A stretch of DNA of 64,000 nucleotides from Conchocele bisecta (GCA_029237695.1 CM055271.1:35212462-35276461); one strand, 5' to 3'. Positions 1-10,940 are shown, numbered from the stretch's first letter. Numbers and translations: made by a program. Notes: generated by a model not told the origin, from the sequence alone.

Positions 1-472
1 AACATTTACATTGGCGTCTGGTGAAGTGATTACATTACATTGTTCATACATGTGTACACGGTTAACTATGCATGCAGAATAGTGTAAGATATCAGTATTT
101 TTCATCGAGGTATGAAAAATACAAGTTTCTACTTACTGTATCATAATATCAAACATTAATTTTATTATATTCATTAAGAAAGAAATGATGTGTGCGAATT
201 TGTCAAAACAAAGCAATTTGTTGCTCTGGTAACTTACCATCAAGAATAAAGATGTTAAATCTACCGATTGTATAACTGACTTTTAGTAGGAGAAAATAAG
301 GGAGTGGGATATCGGTATGGTACAAATAAAAAATACGAAAAAGAAAAGGAGACAAATAAAAGTTTGCAGATGCACAAATAAAGGGATTGCAAAATAAAAT
401 GCAAGGAGGGGAAATGAGACAAACAACATTTGACATATTTGGAAGCAATCAGGCTTCTCAGCTAAACGGTAT
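1..472. other. AT-rich flank without recognised gene
   Basis: I see no coding domain or tandem repeat here. It lies beyond the 3' end of the minus-strand LINE and may include that element's 3' untranslated tail. A donor-like GTAAGT occurs on the minus strand near 236, but nothing upstream of it resembles a known exon. Confidence 0.4.
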
Positions 473-829
473 TCAGAAACGTTTGGACATTTCAATATAT
501 ACGAAAACAGCAGAACATATTGACGAATTATCTTCATAAGACAACGCTGGATTTCCGTTCAAGATTACTTCCAGTGACAGCGTGCAATATCTGGATATGT
601 TTTCAAACAGTGTTGTTCTAATGTGATTATAATTATTGCAACGGAAGAAGTAGTGTCCGGTCGTCTCTATTTGACGACAAGTACAGCTTGGTGAGTCAAT
701 TATGTTTTTGGAAAACAAATCATGAGAAAGGGAACTACAATTTGTCCTTAGTCCAGCCAGATGTACCTGAAATTTACGTTCCTCAAACAAAAAGTGTTTC
801 GGTACGTTTTTATGACTAGAATTTAGCAT
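473..829 (-). pseudogene. LINE C-terminal Cys/His segment
   Basis: The 118-codon minus frame contains LRTNCSSLSHDLF and then a Cys-x-Cys ... His ... Cys pattern (SCTCRQIETTGHYFFRC). This is typical of the extreme C terminus of Jockey/CR1-like LINE polyproteins. It is out of frame with the reverse transcriptase, so an indel lies between about 830 and 960. Confidence 0.7.
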
Positions 830-953
830 GCTTTTAAACGATTCAACCGTGTCTGTACGTTTGATGTCGGCTGGAAGGACATTGAACTCTTTAACAACAG
901 ATGGAAGAAAATAATTAGTATATACAGTTGTACGAGCTAGTGGAACTTGGAAG

Positions 954-2420
954 TCATTTGCATTTGTCAGTGGAGAGATATTCTGGAGTTAGACCTCTGG
1001 TCATTTTAAAAAATAAAATTAACTTATGCTTACGTCGTCTGCTTTCCAGTGTCTCACACCCTACCTCATCCATTAATTTATGAATAGATACAAGTTTTGT
1101 GGTACCAGTAACGATACGAGCAGCTTCTTGTTGTAGTTTCTCAAGTTCGTCCTTCTCAGAGCGCGTGCAGTTATCATAGATTACATCAGCATATTCAATA
1201 ATCGGGCGTATAAAAGAGATATAAATTATTTCCAGAGCATCTCTGTGAAGACTAAATTTCAGTTGCCGCATTATGTTTATTCTAGCCAAAGCTTTGGACT
1301 TTATATACGCAATGTGCTGGTGCCATTTAAGATCGCTGGATAAAAGAAGACCAAGAGGTTTATGACAATTTACATCTGCGATAGTTTCGCCTGCCATATA
1401 TATTGACGGATGGACTGTACGTGTTGTTTTGCGAGAAAATGTGATAATTTCGGTTTTCATTGGGTTAAAAGTTACCAACCATTTCTTCGCCCAGTTAGAA
1501 ATAGTACTAAGATCTGAGTTTAAAGTGCGCGCTGCTACATCTGGATATTCAACAACAACAGAGAGACTAGTGTCGTCAGCAAATAATCGTATATTGCCAC
1601 CTATGTCATAGACTATATCATTAATATAGACCAAGCATAAAAGTGGTCCCAAGATGGAACCCTGCGGTACACCAGCCTTTATTTCCATCCACGATGAATG
1701 AACTCCGGGTAATACTACTCTCTGTCTCCTATGAGATAGATATGAAGAGAACCAATTAAGAAAACAACATAAGATACCAAAGGATTGTAATTTGAATAGT
1801 AAACATTTATTCCAGACACGATCAAAAGCCTTACTTATATCATAAAACACAGCAAGAATGTTTTTGCCGGAATCGACTGCTTCAGAAAATACAGTGTAAA
1901 GATAGGTTAATTGGTTGACAGTTGAATCACCAGGAAGAAAACCAGATTGTAGAGTGGTAAGGAGATGATGCTCATGAAGATAATTGTAAAGATGTTTAAA
2001 TACTATATTTTCAAAAACTTTACCGAGAGTGCTAAGCAACGATATGGGATGATAGTTATTGACCATTGAAAGATCACCGGATTTGAACAAAGGTACAACA
2101 TTGGCTTTTTTCCATGAATCAGGAAATTCAGAGGACACCAGAGAGGCATTGAACAAATCACAAAGAGGAACAGATAGTTGAGATGAAAGTTCGCGGAGGA
2201 TTTTGTTGTTTACTGCATCAGGAGAACATGCTTTGCCTGTTGGCAGATCCTTTAGAACGGCTGATGCTTCTTCCGGTGTGATGGAAATGCTCTCTAACCG
2301 TAAGTGTAACATATCGCGTAAATCGGGGAGCCTTGGAATCGCAGAATAGTCAAGTAAGGTTTGGTCCCTGAAACAGTTATTAAGCAAGTTAACTTTCAGA
2401 TATTCGTCAGACACAACGTC
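954..2420 (-). pseudogene. LINE reverse transcriptase domain
   Basis: About 486 codons stay open. Visible motifs are FYDISKAFDRVW (motif A, catalytic Asp), GVPQGSILGPLL (motif B) and LFADDTSL (motif C, catalytic Asp pair intact), followed by the thumb region. It lies in the same frame as the upstream linker, separated by a single TAA at 2423-2421 and three further sense codons. Apart from that stop the reverse transcriptase looks intact to about 954, where translation ends out of frame with the C-terminal Cys/His segment. Confidence 0.85.
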
Positions 2421-3498
2421 TTAACCCGATTGTAATGGAGGAATAGATGCAGATGAGGAAGGTTTAATGAACGCTTTTAAAGATTTGGAAGATTTATCTT
2501 CAGATTTCAGAGATTCTTCTAATTTAGATATTGTTAATGCTTTGGCTTTCTTTATCAACGATGTTGTTTTATTTCTAAGTTGTTTGAAACAATGCCAGTC
2601 ACTATCAAGGCCACTACGTTTTGCCTTTCTATATGATATTTTACGCTTCCTGATATACCTACGAATTTCGGTAGTTATCCATGGCGGGTCATGCTGCCTA
2701 ATTGTTACTTCTCTGTTTGGGATGCACATTTTAGATATAGCGAGATTGGTCGATGTAATATTGTCAAAATATATATCAACGTCTTCGCTTTTCAATGAGT
2801 GCCAATCGATATCAGCTGTTTTCTCTCTAAGGAGGGGATAGTTACCTTTATCAAAGATCCACACATGTCTTTTAAAGGAGCTGTTTTTACGTTTATTCAG
2901 GTTAAATAGTCCATAATTAGGACAGTGGTAACGGATATTTTTCTCTAAGAATGGGTCAGATACACCACATGATGAAATTATATCTGGATTCGATGTAAGA
3001 ATGATATCGATTAACGAAGAAGAATTTTATGTATAGTGTGTATGTTCTGTGATACATTGTGATAAAGAAAACATCTGATACAAGTCATCAATTTTCTTAG
3101 CTTGTAGAAAATTTGCCATATTGAATATTGAAGTCGCCAGTAATGACAATGTTCCTAATTCCTGTATCAACTGCTAGATGAATCGAGTCAGTGATTTGCG
3201 AGTGCTGATATGGTGTCGTGTTTGGCGGGCGGTAGTATACGCCAAACAAGATGTTTTTAGTTAAGAGAACAAGTTCAATCCAAATGCATTATGTACCGAT
3301 CATTTAAAGGTCAGAACGTCGCTTATAATGAAGATTGTCTTTGACGTACAACATAACTCCTCCGTGACTATCGCCTATCCTGTCTTTTCTTTCAGGTGGT
3401 TGACAGGAATGAAACGAGAGGCTGGAAGAAGACACTGAAGGATTTAGCCAAGTTTCATAAAAAGCCACAATGTCAAAGTCGCAGAGTTCGGCATACAA
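2421..3498 (-). pseudogene. LINE endonuclease domain and linker, frame-broken
   Basis: Minus-strand reading contains DIVAFYETWLNPS and GGVMLYVKDNL (start of an exonuclease-endonuclease-phosphatase fold), then VITGDFNIQYG near 3120 and SSSLIDIILTSNPD near 3000, followed by a basic linker ending at the TAA at 2423-2421. The GDFN and S-x-I-D segments supply metal and catalytic positions in this family. At least one frameshift near 3100 separates GDFN from the rest. The domain would nick target DNA for target-primed reverse transcription in an intact element. Confidence 0.75.
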
Positions 3499-3752
3499 TA
3501 CGTCAACCTTTTGGGCAATACTTTGAACATTATAATGAACAAATTAAATATTTTTATATCTAGTGGTGTGAAAGTGGAAGTTGGTGATGATGAACTTGAG
3601 AGACTTGATGGCTGGCTAGCTGGTCCAGGATTAGTGTGGATATCACCAGAAAGGATAATATGACATGTGATGTAAGTGAGAACTTGTAATATTATAGTAA
3701 AATAGATGGATAGAAGATGCAACGTAAACATGATTGTGTTAATATGTGCCAT
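3444..3752 (-). pseudogene. LINE leader peptide with 2A-like motif
   Basis: From the ATG at 3752-3750 the frame begins MAHINTIM and continues as about 35 mostly hydrophobic residues. It then reads SGDIHTNPGP followed by a Ser/Pro/Thr-rich stretch. The DIxxNPGP core matches the 2A-like ribosome-skipping consensus D-V/I-E-x-N-P-G-P except that His replaces Glu. 2A-like sequences are known near the N terminus of several invertebrate non-LTR retrotransposons. The frame then drifts into nonsense near 3520, where the endonuclease continues in another frame. Activity of this variant is unknown. Confidence 0.6.
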
Positions 3753-3780
3753 ACTAACTGTCAATTTATGACGAGTCAAT

Positions 3781-4695
3781 GTAATTCACTTGGAAGTAAC
3801 CTTATAGAGAACAATGCAGCATAAGAACATGTATCAGATCTTATTGCCAGAAGAAAGAAGAACACCGTAAAGAACCTAAATTGAAATAACACTCGAAATG
3901 ACTCCATGATGGCTACGTAATAGTATTTATCCGTGTGCATCATGTAATTTCAAAGAGATATAACATGTATTAAGCAATAGCCATCATATGAAATGTCACG
4001 AACAGAACATCGGTAAAAACTTTAAAGTAAGTAAATGAAGTGTCTTGTTTCGCACCGGGGACAGGGTATGGTGGTAAAACAAACCCAGAACAATAGCAGA
4101 ATACAAACAAATAACTTGAAAACATGAAGTGTAACGTCATGATACTGAGGAGTAATAGTGAATGTGCTACGGAGCTTACATTGTATAATAAATGAAACGC
4201 AGAGAATATTCAGATACTAAATTCAGAATTTGCAAAGAGCGTGTATCATAGGCTGTAAATAATCACTAGATAATTAATAATATGATAGTAAAGTCTAATG
4301 TATGTATTTTATACAAATGTTTATGTTATAGACGCATGTACGTAATAAACCATGATCACAGTGAGGAACAACCCTGATAGTAAAATTTCATTTCAAATTA
4401 TGAAATATAAAACATTGAAGATTGACCTTCGTGGGCCCTGATCAGACATTTCAGCTCAATTCTTTGGAAATAGACATATTTGTGTTGTTGCTCTTCATAA
4501 AGTAATAACTCTGGAACAAAGGTGTTTGGCTCAGAATTACTGCGTACCGCAATAACCTTAAAAATTCGGAGACCATTTCCAAAACAAATTGTATCCAAAT
4601 ACAGTGCCATTGCGATAAACCGGTACCATACCAACGGAATATTAACCTGACCAGTAGCAGATTTCATCAAAATTGCAAAGTATACTTTTAGGGAG
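3781..4695. other. Intronic AT-rich DNA
   Basis: No convincing exon, RNA or inverted-repeat element was seen. A 90-codon minus-strand open frame at 4398-4670 has no recognisable motif and I treat it as chance. Confidence 0.4.
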
Positions 4696-5563
4696 TAGAG
4701 CGGGGTCGGGTCTGACCGGCCGTCGGCACTAACCGGCCCCCATCAGTAAACCCATTTAAACCTATATCACTAGCTTCCACTGCGCTTGTGCCGAAAGTTA
4801 ATTTCCCTGTGAGTTTTCAATTGTTGAGAATCAGCGCAGAAATTATTGGCGACACGAATTAAATCGTATTTCATAGAAGAACATGTATAATGTAACACTT
4901 TCCTAAATATGACGCCATATGTACGTAACACACTGTTGTAAACATGAAGGCAGATTTATCATGGTGTGTGTTCATATTCGGAAAATAAATAGTTTGCGTT
5001 AACGTTTACAAGATTTAAATGACGGTAAGCGTGACGTAGACACTCAACATACAGGCGGCCGAGTAAAGCCGATATGAAAAATACCTAGTCGGCCGTGCAC
5101 GGCCACCCGCCCTATTGTAACATTACTAGAGGTTTACAGACCGGAGGCGTCCCGAATACTGGTCAGACTGCCGATGCGCAGACTAATCTGGTCAATCTGG
5201 GTCGTCACTGGCAGCAAATATATAACTGCTTTGTTATGTACGGACATAGATCTTGTGATCTATTGTAGGTAAATGTTGTTTACACAAACAATGTTTCATT
5301 AATTGCTAAAAACATCGGTGGCCGAGTTGACCCGATATAACGACCGAACACAGTCGACAGCGGCCGAATTGACAAGACTCTACCTATGCCCGGTAATGTT
5401 GAATGGTTGCCAAATGTATAGGCAGAATATGGCAAATGACATGTCAAAATGTGTAACACAGTCTAATCTATTCATAAATACGGGAAAATTCCAAAATCGG
5501 AACTGGGTTTGTACAGCGTGAATGTTTACGTCTCAGATGGCCGAAAACACCCGACCCGCTCTA
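4696..5563. mobile_element. DNA transposon relic with GAGCGGGTCGGGT terminal inverted repeats
   Basis: The left end reads TAGAGCGGGGTCGGGT and the right end is its reverse complement, ACCCGACCCGCTCTA, differing by one G. Both ends abut TA, consistent with TA target duplication. The inner ends share further CGGCC(G/A)TC similarity. Internally there are several CGGCCG-containing short palindromes. No transposase frame is visible, so it is a non-autonomous element of about 870 bp, possibly of the Tc1/mariner type on the basis of the TA flanks. Confidence 0.65.
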
Positions 5564-6092
5564 ATCATTTATTTTTCCCGAAATGCATTATGTCATATAG
5601 AACTAACGACAGCATATATTTGATGATTAAAAGTATGCAGAATTATTATACTGAATTTATTATATTATCTTAATGTAATATATTCAGTATAATAACAATT
5701 TAAAATTTCTCCCTCGAAGCATACATTGCTAGATAAGTACACTTTGCTATGTTGGTGAAATACGCTACTGCTGCCAGCTCCATACCACACAAAAGTCACT
5801 TGGCCCCTTCCCCTAAAGGTAATAGGATTCGTATTACTCATACAAGGTGTATAACCAGATTAAACCCTTACATACAAGAATGCCAAAGACGTACCCGAGG
5901 GCCAAACCAGATCTCCGTTTGGGATACCGGTAAGGATGAACCCCGATCTTTACATTACCCATCGCATGCTCCGACCAGCCACCCACCCGCGTGTGTTTCC
6001 TAGAATAAATTATATCCGAATATAGGGCCAGTACAGTAAACTACAAACCTTAATTCCCCAATGTGTCGGATAACGCCATTTGCTTTGTTATT
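5564..6092. other. Intronic DNA with a short perfect hairpin
   Basis: A palindrome has arms TTATTATACTGAAT (5643-5656) and ATTCAGTATAATAA (5682-5695). The rest holds no identifiable gene. A sequence resembling the end of the CCGTAATAAC inverted-repeat family (ATTATATCCGAATATAGGG) occurs near 6009. Confidence 0.4.
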
Positions 6093-6287
6093 GGTGGCTG
6101 TGACTGGCGAGATGGGGCTTATGGGTTTTCTGACCAGTGTAGATCCAGATCAGCCTGAGCATCCACACAGTCATGCTTCTAACAAGCAGTATAAATTGCT
6201 ATCAAACTACAGGAGTATGTTATTTATTCAGGAGCTACACTGGCTATAATCCTATATGCCCCATTTCTCCAGCCACAACCACTGCCC
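6093..6287. mobile_element. MITE, GGCTGTGACTGGAGAAATGG family (copy 1)
   Basis: The left arm GTGGCTGTGACTGGCGAGAT and the right arm (reverse complement GTGGCTGGAGAAATGGGGCA) form imperfect terminal inverted repeats over about 195 bp. The same ends recur at 11647-11879 and, more weakly, at 32570-32770. It starts only a few bases beyond the splice donor of exon 7 of the cpRas-like gene, so it occupies the beginning of the following intron. Confidence 0.65.
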
Positions 6288-6291
6288 ATAC

Positions 6292-6481
6292 CATCTTATA
6301 GAACGGTATTCCAAAGGCCGAGTTATCGAGGGTTCCCACGCCCATGCTTGGTTGCCCGTCCGTACAGAGGACAACCTCGGACATTGGGGAACCGGAGGTG
6401 ATCCCAGCACAGATTGCCAAGGCCGGGCCCAGCGCTGTGCAGCCGTCTAAGAGAATCTGCTCCAACTTGCTGTCCAAGTTG
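6292..6481 (-). CDS. cpras1: cpRas1-like gene, exon 7 (C-terminal half of vWA domain)
   Basis: The exon begins after the acceptor TTTCAG and ends before GTATGG on the minus strand. It has 190 nt, enters in phase 2 and leaves in phase 0. It encodes a vWA-domain segment with LLDGCTALGPALAICAG and SEVVLCTDGQPSMGVG: the Thr of CTALG and the Asp of CTDG match the second and third MIDAS metal-binding positions. The one-base start completes the GG left by exon 6 to give Gly, so the junction reads ...THG|NLDSK. The last codons, ending FYKM, predict continuation in a further exon that I could not find down to position 1; a LINE occupies part of that space. Known mollusc cpRas1-type proteins combine Ras and vWA parts; their biochemical role is unknown to me. 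Confidence 0.82.
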
Positions 6482-6905
6482 CTGAAACATGTGAAACATG
6501 ATAATGACGGCATGAGTGTGTTCCAACTGCTTACATGTGTCAAGTGTCCAACTATTGAAGCAATCCATCAAGTAATATTAATGTTATACGATGATGAAGA
6601 TGTTATTGGCAGCATGAGTGTGTTCCAAATGCTCACATATATCAAGTGTCCAAATATTGAAGCAATCTGTCAAGTAATATTAGAGTTAAAAAGATGGCTA
6701 TGTGTTTCCGCAAAAATGTGAACGTAAAAAAGGTCATGGTTATGTTAATGGCGGCATGAATGTGTTCCAAATGTTTACATGTATCAAGTGTCCAAACGTT
6801 GAAGCAATCCATCAAGTAACATTAATGTTATACGATGCTCAAGAAACGCAACATGTGAAGATAAGAAAGGTCGAGGTCATATTAATGGCGGCATGAGGGT
6901 GTTCC
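6482..6905. repeat. Tandem repeat, about 100-140 bp units (four)
   Basis: Units start near 6511, 6613, 6755 and 6893 with GGC(A/G)GCATGA(G/A)TGTGTTCC, and share TCAAGTGTCCAA and GAAGCAATCCATCAAGTAA. The same family forms an array at 42240-42975. The array abuts the exon 7 acceptor, so it forms the 3' end of the preceding intron. Confidence 0.75.
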
Positions 6906-7504
6906 GAATGATCGCATGTATCAAGTATTGAAGCAATCCATTAAAGGTGCATGCCCACTCAGTAGGCACAAACTGTTCTTTATATCAAATACATCATCTG
7001 GCACATTTTCTGGCAAAGTAAACATTCTTCCATCATTACCCCACGTATTGATTAGCATTATTATACATTTTATATCAGACTTAAATTTCCACACTGATAT
7101 CAGGGGCGATAACCGTGTTTCCTTAAAATGTTAACGGACATTACTGTTTATTATCTGTATTTATTTTTTGATGTGCATTGTCATACTTTATAATCTGTCG
7201 TTCAGGTGATGCATTTAATTAAAATAAATAATGAAAAAATATCATGCCTCATTAGCATATGAAAATAAAATAAATATTACTAAATGATTACATCTGTATA
7301 GCGACCACTCCTAAGTTTTAGAACTGGTGGAATAGCGACAAAATTGTACACTTATTTAATTCCTATAAAGAACATTTTGTGCCGACTGAGTGGGCATGTA
7401 CCTGAAGACGACGCCGACGACGACGACTATAGTCGAGCCTTCTGCTACGGCAGGCGTGACCACAATTATTGGCTGTTACAGAGAGGTGATTGTTGTGGAG
7501 ACTT
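6906..7504. other. Intronic DNA, no gene seen
   Basis: AT-rich unique-looking sequence. A (GACGACGCC)-rich tract at about 7405-7430 followed by CTATAGTCG resembles the end of the CGA-rich tract at 25683-25850, suggesting a shared repeat terminus. Confidence 0.4.
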
Positions 7505-8045
7505 GAAAAACAAGAGTGCCTAAGTCACAAAATACGGACGTCGAAGATGGGACAGACAGTGATATTTTTGTTAAAACATATCTTTTCGGCATAAATACAC
7601 CAAGGTGCACATCTTCAATATGTGTAGAAGACGTGTGTATAGTTTCAGATCGATTGACTGAACGGTTTCAGAGGAGTTGTGTACACGAACTCTGTACCCT
7701 ATATAGAATTGAATACAACAATGTAGAAAAAATGGCTCAGTTAAAAAGGTGATATTTTCAGCATACAAAAACCAAGGTGCACATCTTCAATATGTGTAGA
7801 AGACGTGTATATAGTTTCATATGAGTTGTGTACACAAACTCTATACCCTATGTAGAATTGAATACAAAAATGTAGAAAAAATGGCCAAGTTAAAAGGTGA
7901 TATTTTTGTTAAAAAAACATTTGTCAGCATAAAAACAGCAAGGTGCACATCTTCAATATGTGTAGAAAACGTGTGGATAGTTTCAGATCGATTGACTGAA
8001 CGGTTTCAGAGGAGTTGTGTACACAAACTATGCAGTTTTTCTGGC
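7505..8045. repeat. Tandem repeat, about 168 bp units (three)
   Basis: AGGTGCACATCTTCAATATG recurs at about 7603, 7774 and 7940, each followed by GTGTAGAAGACGTGTG-like sequence and an ATGTAGAAAAAATGGC segment. A single diverged copy lies at about 16310-16520. No protein-coding function is apparent. Confidence 0.75.
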
Positions 8046-8112
8046 CTTGTATTTACACCCTCGAGTGGAATTCCTACCGTTTCCTGATACACTTGATATC
8101 AAAAGACAGTAG

Positions 8113-8375
8113 CCCTGGTATTCTATTCATCAGGTAACGTTTTGTGCTCGAAAATTACAACAGATAACAGAACGCGGAGTTTTTTACGTTGTGTCATTAC
8201 TCTGACGTCATTCGGTAACATAATGTGACGTCATCCGACCAATGGAACGTCTGTTTTCACTTCGCTGTAACCCGGATGTTTGTATCAGGTCAATAACTGA
8301 TACAACAATATAGTATCAGTCAGTACGTATTCAGTTAACACAAGGCAGGTTGCCTGATAAAATAGAATACCAGGG
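8113..8375. mobile_element. MITE with CCCTGGTATTCTATT inverted ends
   Basis: Left arm CCCTGGTATTCTATTCATCA and right arm TGATAAAATAGAATACCAGGG pair as terminal inverted repeats over about 263 bp. Internal sequence contains no open frame of note. Its right end adjoins the next palindromic element, with which it shares a CCAGGG junction. Confidence 0.65.
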
Positions 8376-8543
8376 GTCCGTTTTACTAAACTTCGTACAT
8401 ATGTTCGTAAGTGCAAACATCTGTAAATTTCACATGTATTAACAATGTTTCTTATAAACAATTATTTCAATTGAAATTACAGACGATCCTAAATTTTCAC
8501 TTACGAACATTTTGGTCGTATGAAGTTTAGTGAAACGGACCCC
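8373..8543. mobile_element. Short palindromic MITE, GGGGTCCGTTT ends
   Basis: About 45-bp imperfect inverted repeats (GGGGTCCGTTTTACTAAACT at left, AGTTTAGTGAAACGGACCCC at right) enclose about 80 bp, giving a 171-bp foldback element. The inner arms share GTTCGTAAGTG/CACTTACGAAC. It abuts the preceding MITE. Confidence 0.7.
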
Positions 8544-8837
8544 AGTGTCTTCGATTTAATTCAAAAGAAATAGGGGGTGCGGGGGGGGGGAGCTGACAAG
8601 TCCATACGCATTGACAAGCTCAGTCTGATTTCATCAAATTTGCTAAGTGCACTTATCTACCCAAGTGCACAACGTACCACAGCCCTGAGGGAGTTATTTT
8701 ATATGAAACAAATTCCTGTTTATACTTGATGATATAAAGTTATAGTGTTTTATTAGACATTATCACAGTACTTGATTTGGTTAGAAAATAATAGATTTCA
8801 TTAAGTTTTTAATTAATTTATGCTGAATTGAAAATGA
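8544..8837. other. Intronic DNA with a G-rich run
   Basis: Contains a poly-G stretch at about 8577-8591. No gene or element recognised. Confidence 0.35.
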
Positions 8838-8905
8838 TTGGAGCGTGTGGCCGAGTGGTAGAGAGCATCAGACAGCTGATCCTGGTCGTTGGTTGAAGCC
8901 TCAAA
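8838..8905 (+). mobile_element. tRNA-like SINE head
   Basis: GTGTGGCCGAGTGGTA resembles a pol III box A of tRNA-Leu/Ser type and GGTCGTTGGTTGAAGCC lies about 35 bp later where box B (GGTTCGAATCC) is expected. The cloverleaf is not intact, so it is a SINE or tRNA relic rather than a functional tRNA. Confidence 0.4.
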
Positions 8906-8910
8906 ATGGG

Positions 8911-9315
8911 TACCGTAATAACACTCAATATTCGGACACAATGTGTTTGAGTTGTGTTCAAATATACTGTATTGTTATTCTTAAGATTGTGATAAACTGG
9001 TACAACCATATCGGTGCGAACCCTAATCAGTGGGACACTTCTTGTTGTGGATCACAGGATACGCCATATGAGTTTGTACCTTCGGACATTCTGCGTAATT
9101 TCATGAAATACGTTTACAAAATTTACAATATTTTCCGTACATGTACTATGAACATTTTGATAACTTTTGACTTCATTTACGAAATATATGGTAAAGTTTG
9201 TACACGTATGAAACATATGAAATTACGCAGGTGTCCGAAGTGCACAATCACATGGCGTGTCTCATACATATTTCCTGGAATAAATTATGTCCGAATCTTT
9301 AGGGTTATTACGGTA
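8911..9315. mobile_element. MITE with CCGTAATAAC terminal inverted repeats
   Basis: The left end TACCGTAATAACACTCAATA and the right end's reverse complement TACCGTAATAACCCTAAAGA begin about 30-bp inverted repeats that both continue into ATTCGGACA(C/T)AAT. TA at both outer edges suggests a TA target duplication. Inner sequence also folds: a segment near 9105 (TAATTTCATGAAATACG) is repeated inverted near 9205. The 164-codon plus frame across it is a by-product. Confidence 0.7.
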
Positions 9316-9810
9316 CTGGCTAATTGTCGGGCAATCTAAATAGTATTTTATGGTATGTATATAAATACATGCATATGATCCTGCACATAATATCCAAAAG
9401 GGGGTGTTGCAGCATACCATATTTATTCTAATAAAGGCCCACGGTGCTATGCAATTCGTGGGGTCAACACATGGAAAATAGGATCAAAATATGTTATGTT
9501 TTCTCTGTGAAAATAACATATTTAGAATGCAAATATGAGAGGAGGCTACTATTAGAGAGGGGGCCCGGGGCTACTATTAGAATAACTACGGTAAAATGTG
9601 AAAGTGAATGGGTTTAACGTATCAGCAACAGCTAATATGATATCGAGACAGTTTAAAGTCTCATCAGACAGACAAGTGGCATGGAAATGCTACGGTATGT
9701 TAGTAAATAGCGTGAGGATTGAACTCACATCCCTAGTATTAAAGTCCAATGTCGTATCCCCTAGGCCAAGGCCCATCCCTATGTGTTGCAACATAAATAT
9801 AAGAAGTTAC
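9316..9810. other. Intronic DNA with a minus-strand tRNA-like relic
   Basis: On the minus strand at about 9780-9715, CTTGGCCTAGGGGATACGAC resembles box A of a tRNA and GAGTTCAATCCTCAC box B, spaced as in a tRNA-derived SINE head. Nothing else was recognised. Confidence 0.35.
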
Positions 9811-10017
9811 CCGTGTGTGTGCCCCAACATGCCGAGGTTCATATCGCGTGCGTAGCTACGCCCAATCTCTATCAGGGCATCATATTTGTTGAGGCACGCG
9901 CCGTTGTACGTTTTCGGGGCATCGCTACTACAGTCACCATACACGTATACAGTGGAACCAAACGTTACCAAGGCAACCTGTTTGTTTGGATGTTCTATTT
10001 TTAGTCTTTCCAGCTGC
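9811..10017 (-). CDS. cpras1: cpRas1-like gene, exon 6 (middle of vWA domain)
   Basis: 207 nt bounded by acceptor TGTGTTTCAG and donor GTAACT. It encodes RQLERLKIEHPNKQVALVTF, then GSTVYVYGDC and KYDALIEIGRSYA, the central alpha/beta part of a von Willebrand A fold. It enters in phase 2: the first G completes the AG of exon 5 to AGG (Arg). It leaves in phase 2 with GG completed by the C of exon 7. Codon use is ordinary and the frame is undisturbed. This is one of the clearest exons in the window and fixes the direction and frame of the whole gene. Confidence 0.87.
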
Positions 10018-10077
10018 CTGAAACACAAACTAGGGCATCGTTATTACGAAGCTAATCCCCTCGCTGGCAAACTTGAT

Positions 10078-10940
10078 AAAACTAGATTGGTCAGTAAGCG
10101 AGGCTTACGGAATGAATACCCTCCGCGTGGGCCCAGGTACCCCTAAAATATGTAAAAATTTCCAAGTGTGTGGGCTTGTGACCTTGTCGCTGGGCTTAGC
10201 GGGAGCGGCATGAACGTGAATTTGTCACAAGGTGGTAGAGGTCCATTGGAGCAATGCGTGTGTGAAATGTGAAGCAGATCCGAGCAAGGAAATAGAAGTT
10301 ATAACCGATTTCTCTGATGTTCAGTTTTGTGAGCTTAACCTAGAGATGAGCGGGAATTTGTCACAGCATGATAGTAGAGCCTTAGAGGAATGCATGCATG
10401 AAATATTAAGAATTTTCAATGAAAGAAATAGAAGTTATAACATATTTATTTGATGTTAAGTTTCGTAAAGAGACTAAGTATGCGACGTTGACCTTGGGAT
10501 CAGCGGGGGTTGGACTGTCGTTTATTTGTCACAGCATGATAGTACAATCTTAGAGGAATGCACAAGTGAAATATTAAGAATTGTCAATGAAGGAAATAGA
10601 AGTGATAACTTATTTCTCTGATGATAAGTTTTGTTAAGAGACTAAGTATTTGACCTTGACCTTGGGATCAGCGTGGGTTGGACGGTCGTGGATTTGGTAC
10701 AGGATGGTAGTAAAGCCTTACAGGAATGCATGTGTGAAATATTAAGCATTTTAGATGAAGGAAATAGAAGTACTATAAAATATTTGACCTTGACCTTGGG
10801 ATCAGCTGGGATTGACGGACGGACGGACGGACGGACGGACGGACGGACTGAAGTACGGACGGACGGACGGACGGACGGACGGACGGACGGACGGACGGAC
10901 GGACGGACGGACGGACATTTGGAGTCAGGTCCATATAAAA
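10078..10940. mobile_element. Pearl-like element: tandem core of about 168 bp units plus (ACGG)n tract
   Basis: The left edge AAACTAGATTGGTCAGTAAG, with CGAGGCTTACGGAAT following, matches the inverted right edge near 59225. Four core units recur at about 10226, 10360, 10528 and 10697 (GTCACAGCATGATAGT, GAGGAATGCA, TGACCTTGGGATCAGC). A tetranucleotide GGAC/ACGG tract follows at 10815-10915 and ends at GAGTCAGGTCCATAT. The Thr-Asp-Gly-Arg and Pro-Ser-Val-Arg open frames here are artefacts of the 4-bp repeat. Confidence 0.65.

Larger units (their letters stand above)
473..3780 (-). mobile_element. Degraded non-LTR retrotransposon (LINE) of the Jockey/CR1/L2 group
   Basis: Read on the minus strand the segment gives, in order, a hydrophobic leader with a 2A-like motif, an apurinic-type endonuclease (ETWL, GDFN and SLIDI-like motifs), a linker, a reverse transcriptase with FADD, and a Cys/His C-terminal motif. 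Together these are the ORF2-type polyprotein of a non-LTR retrotransposon. The frame is broken at about 3500, 3100 and 900, and one in-frame stop separates linker and reverse transcriptase, so it is dead. No poly(A) or TAA tail was identified at the 3' end near 470. The clade is inferred only from general motif layout. Confidence 0.85.

Noticed and set aside
4398..4670. 90-codon minus-strand frame
   Set aside because: No motif, no splice logic with the cpRas-like gene, AT-rich composition like flanking intron.
5749..6003. 84-codon plus-strand frame rich in Pro and Arg
   Set aside because: No domain or splice support; likely repeat-derived.
8838..8905. Functional tRNA gene
   Set aside because: Box A and B resemblance only; stems do not pair and it abuts repeats, so I call it a SINE or tRNA relic.
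8845..9339. 164-codon plus-strand frame
   Set aside because: Covers a MITE from end to end, including both terminal inverted repeats; no domain.
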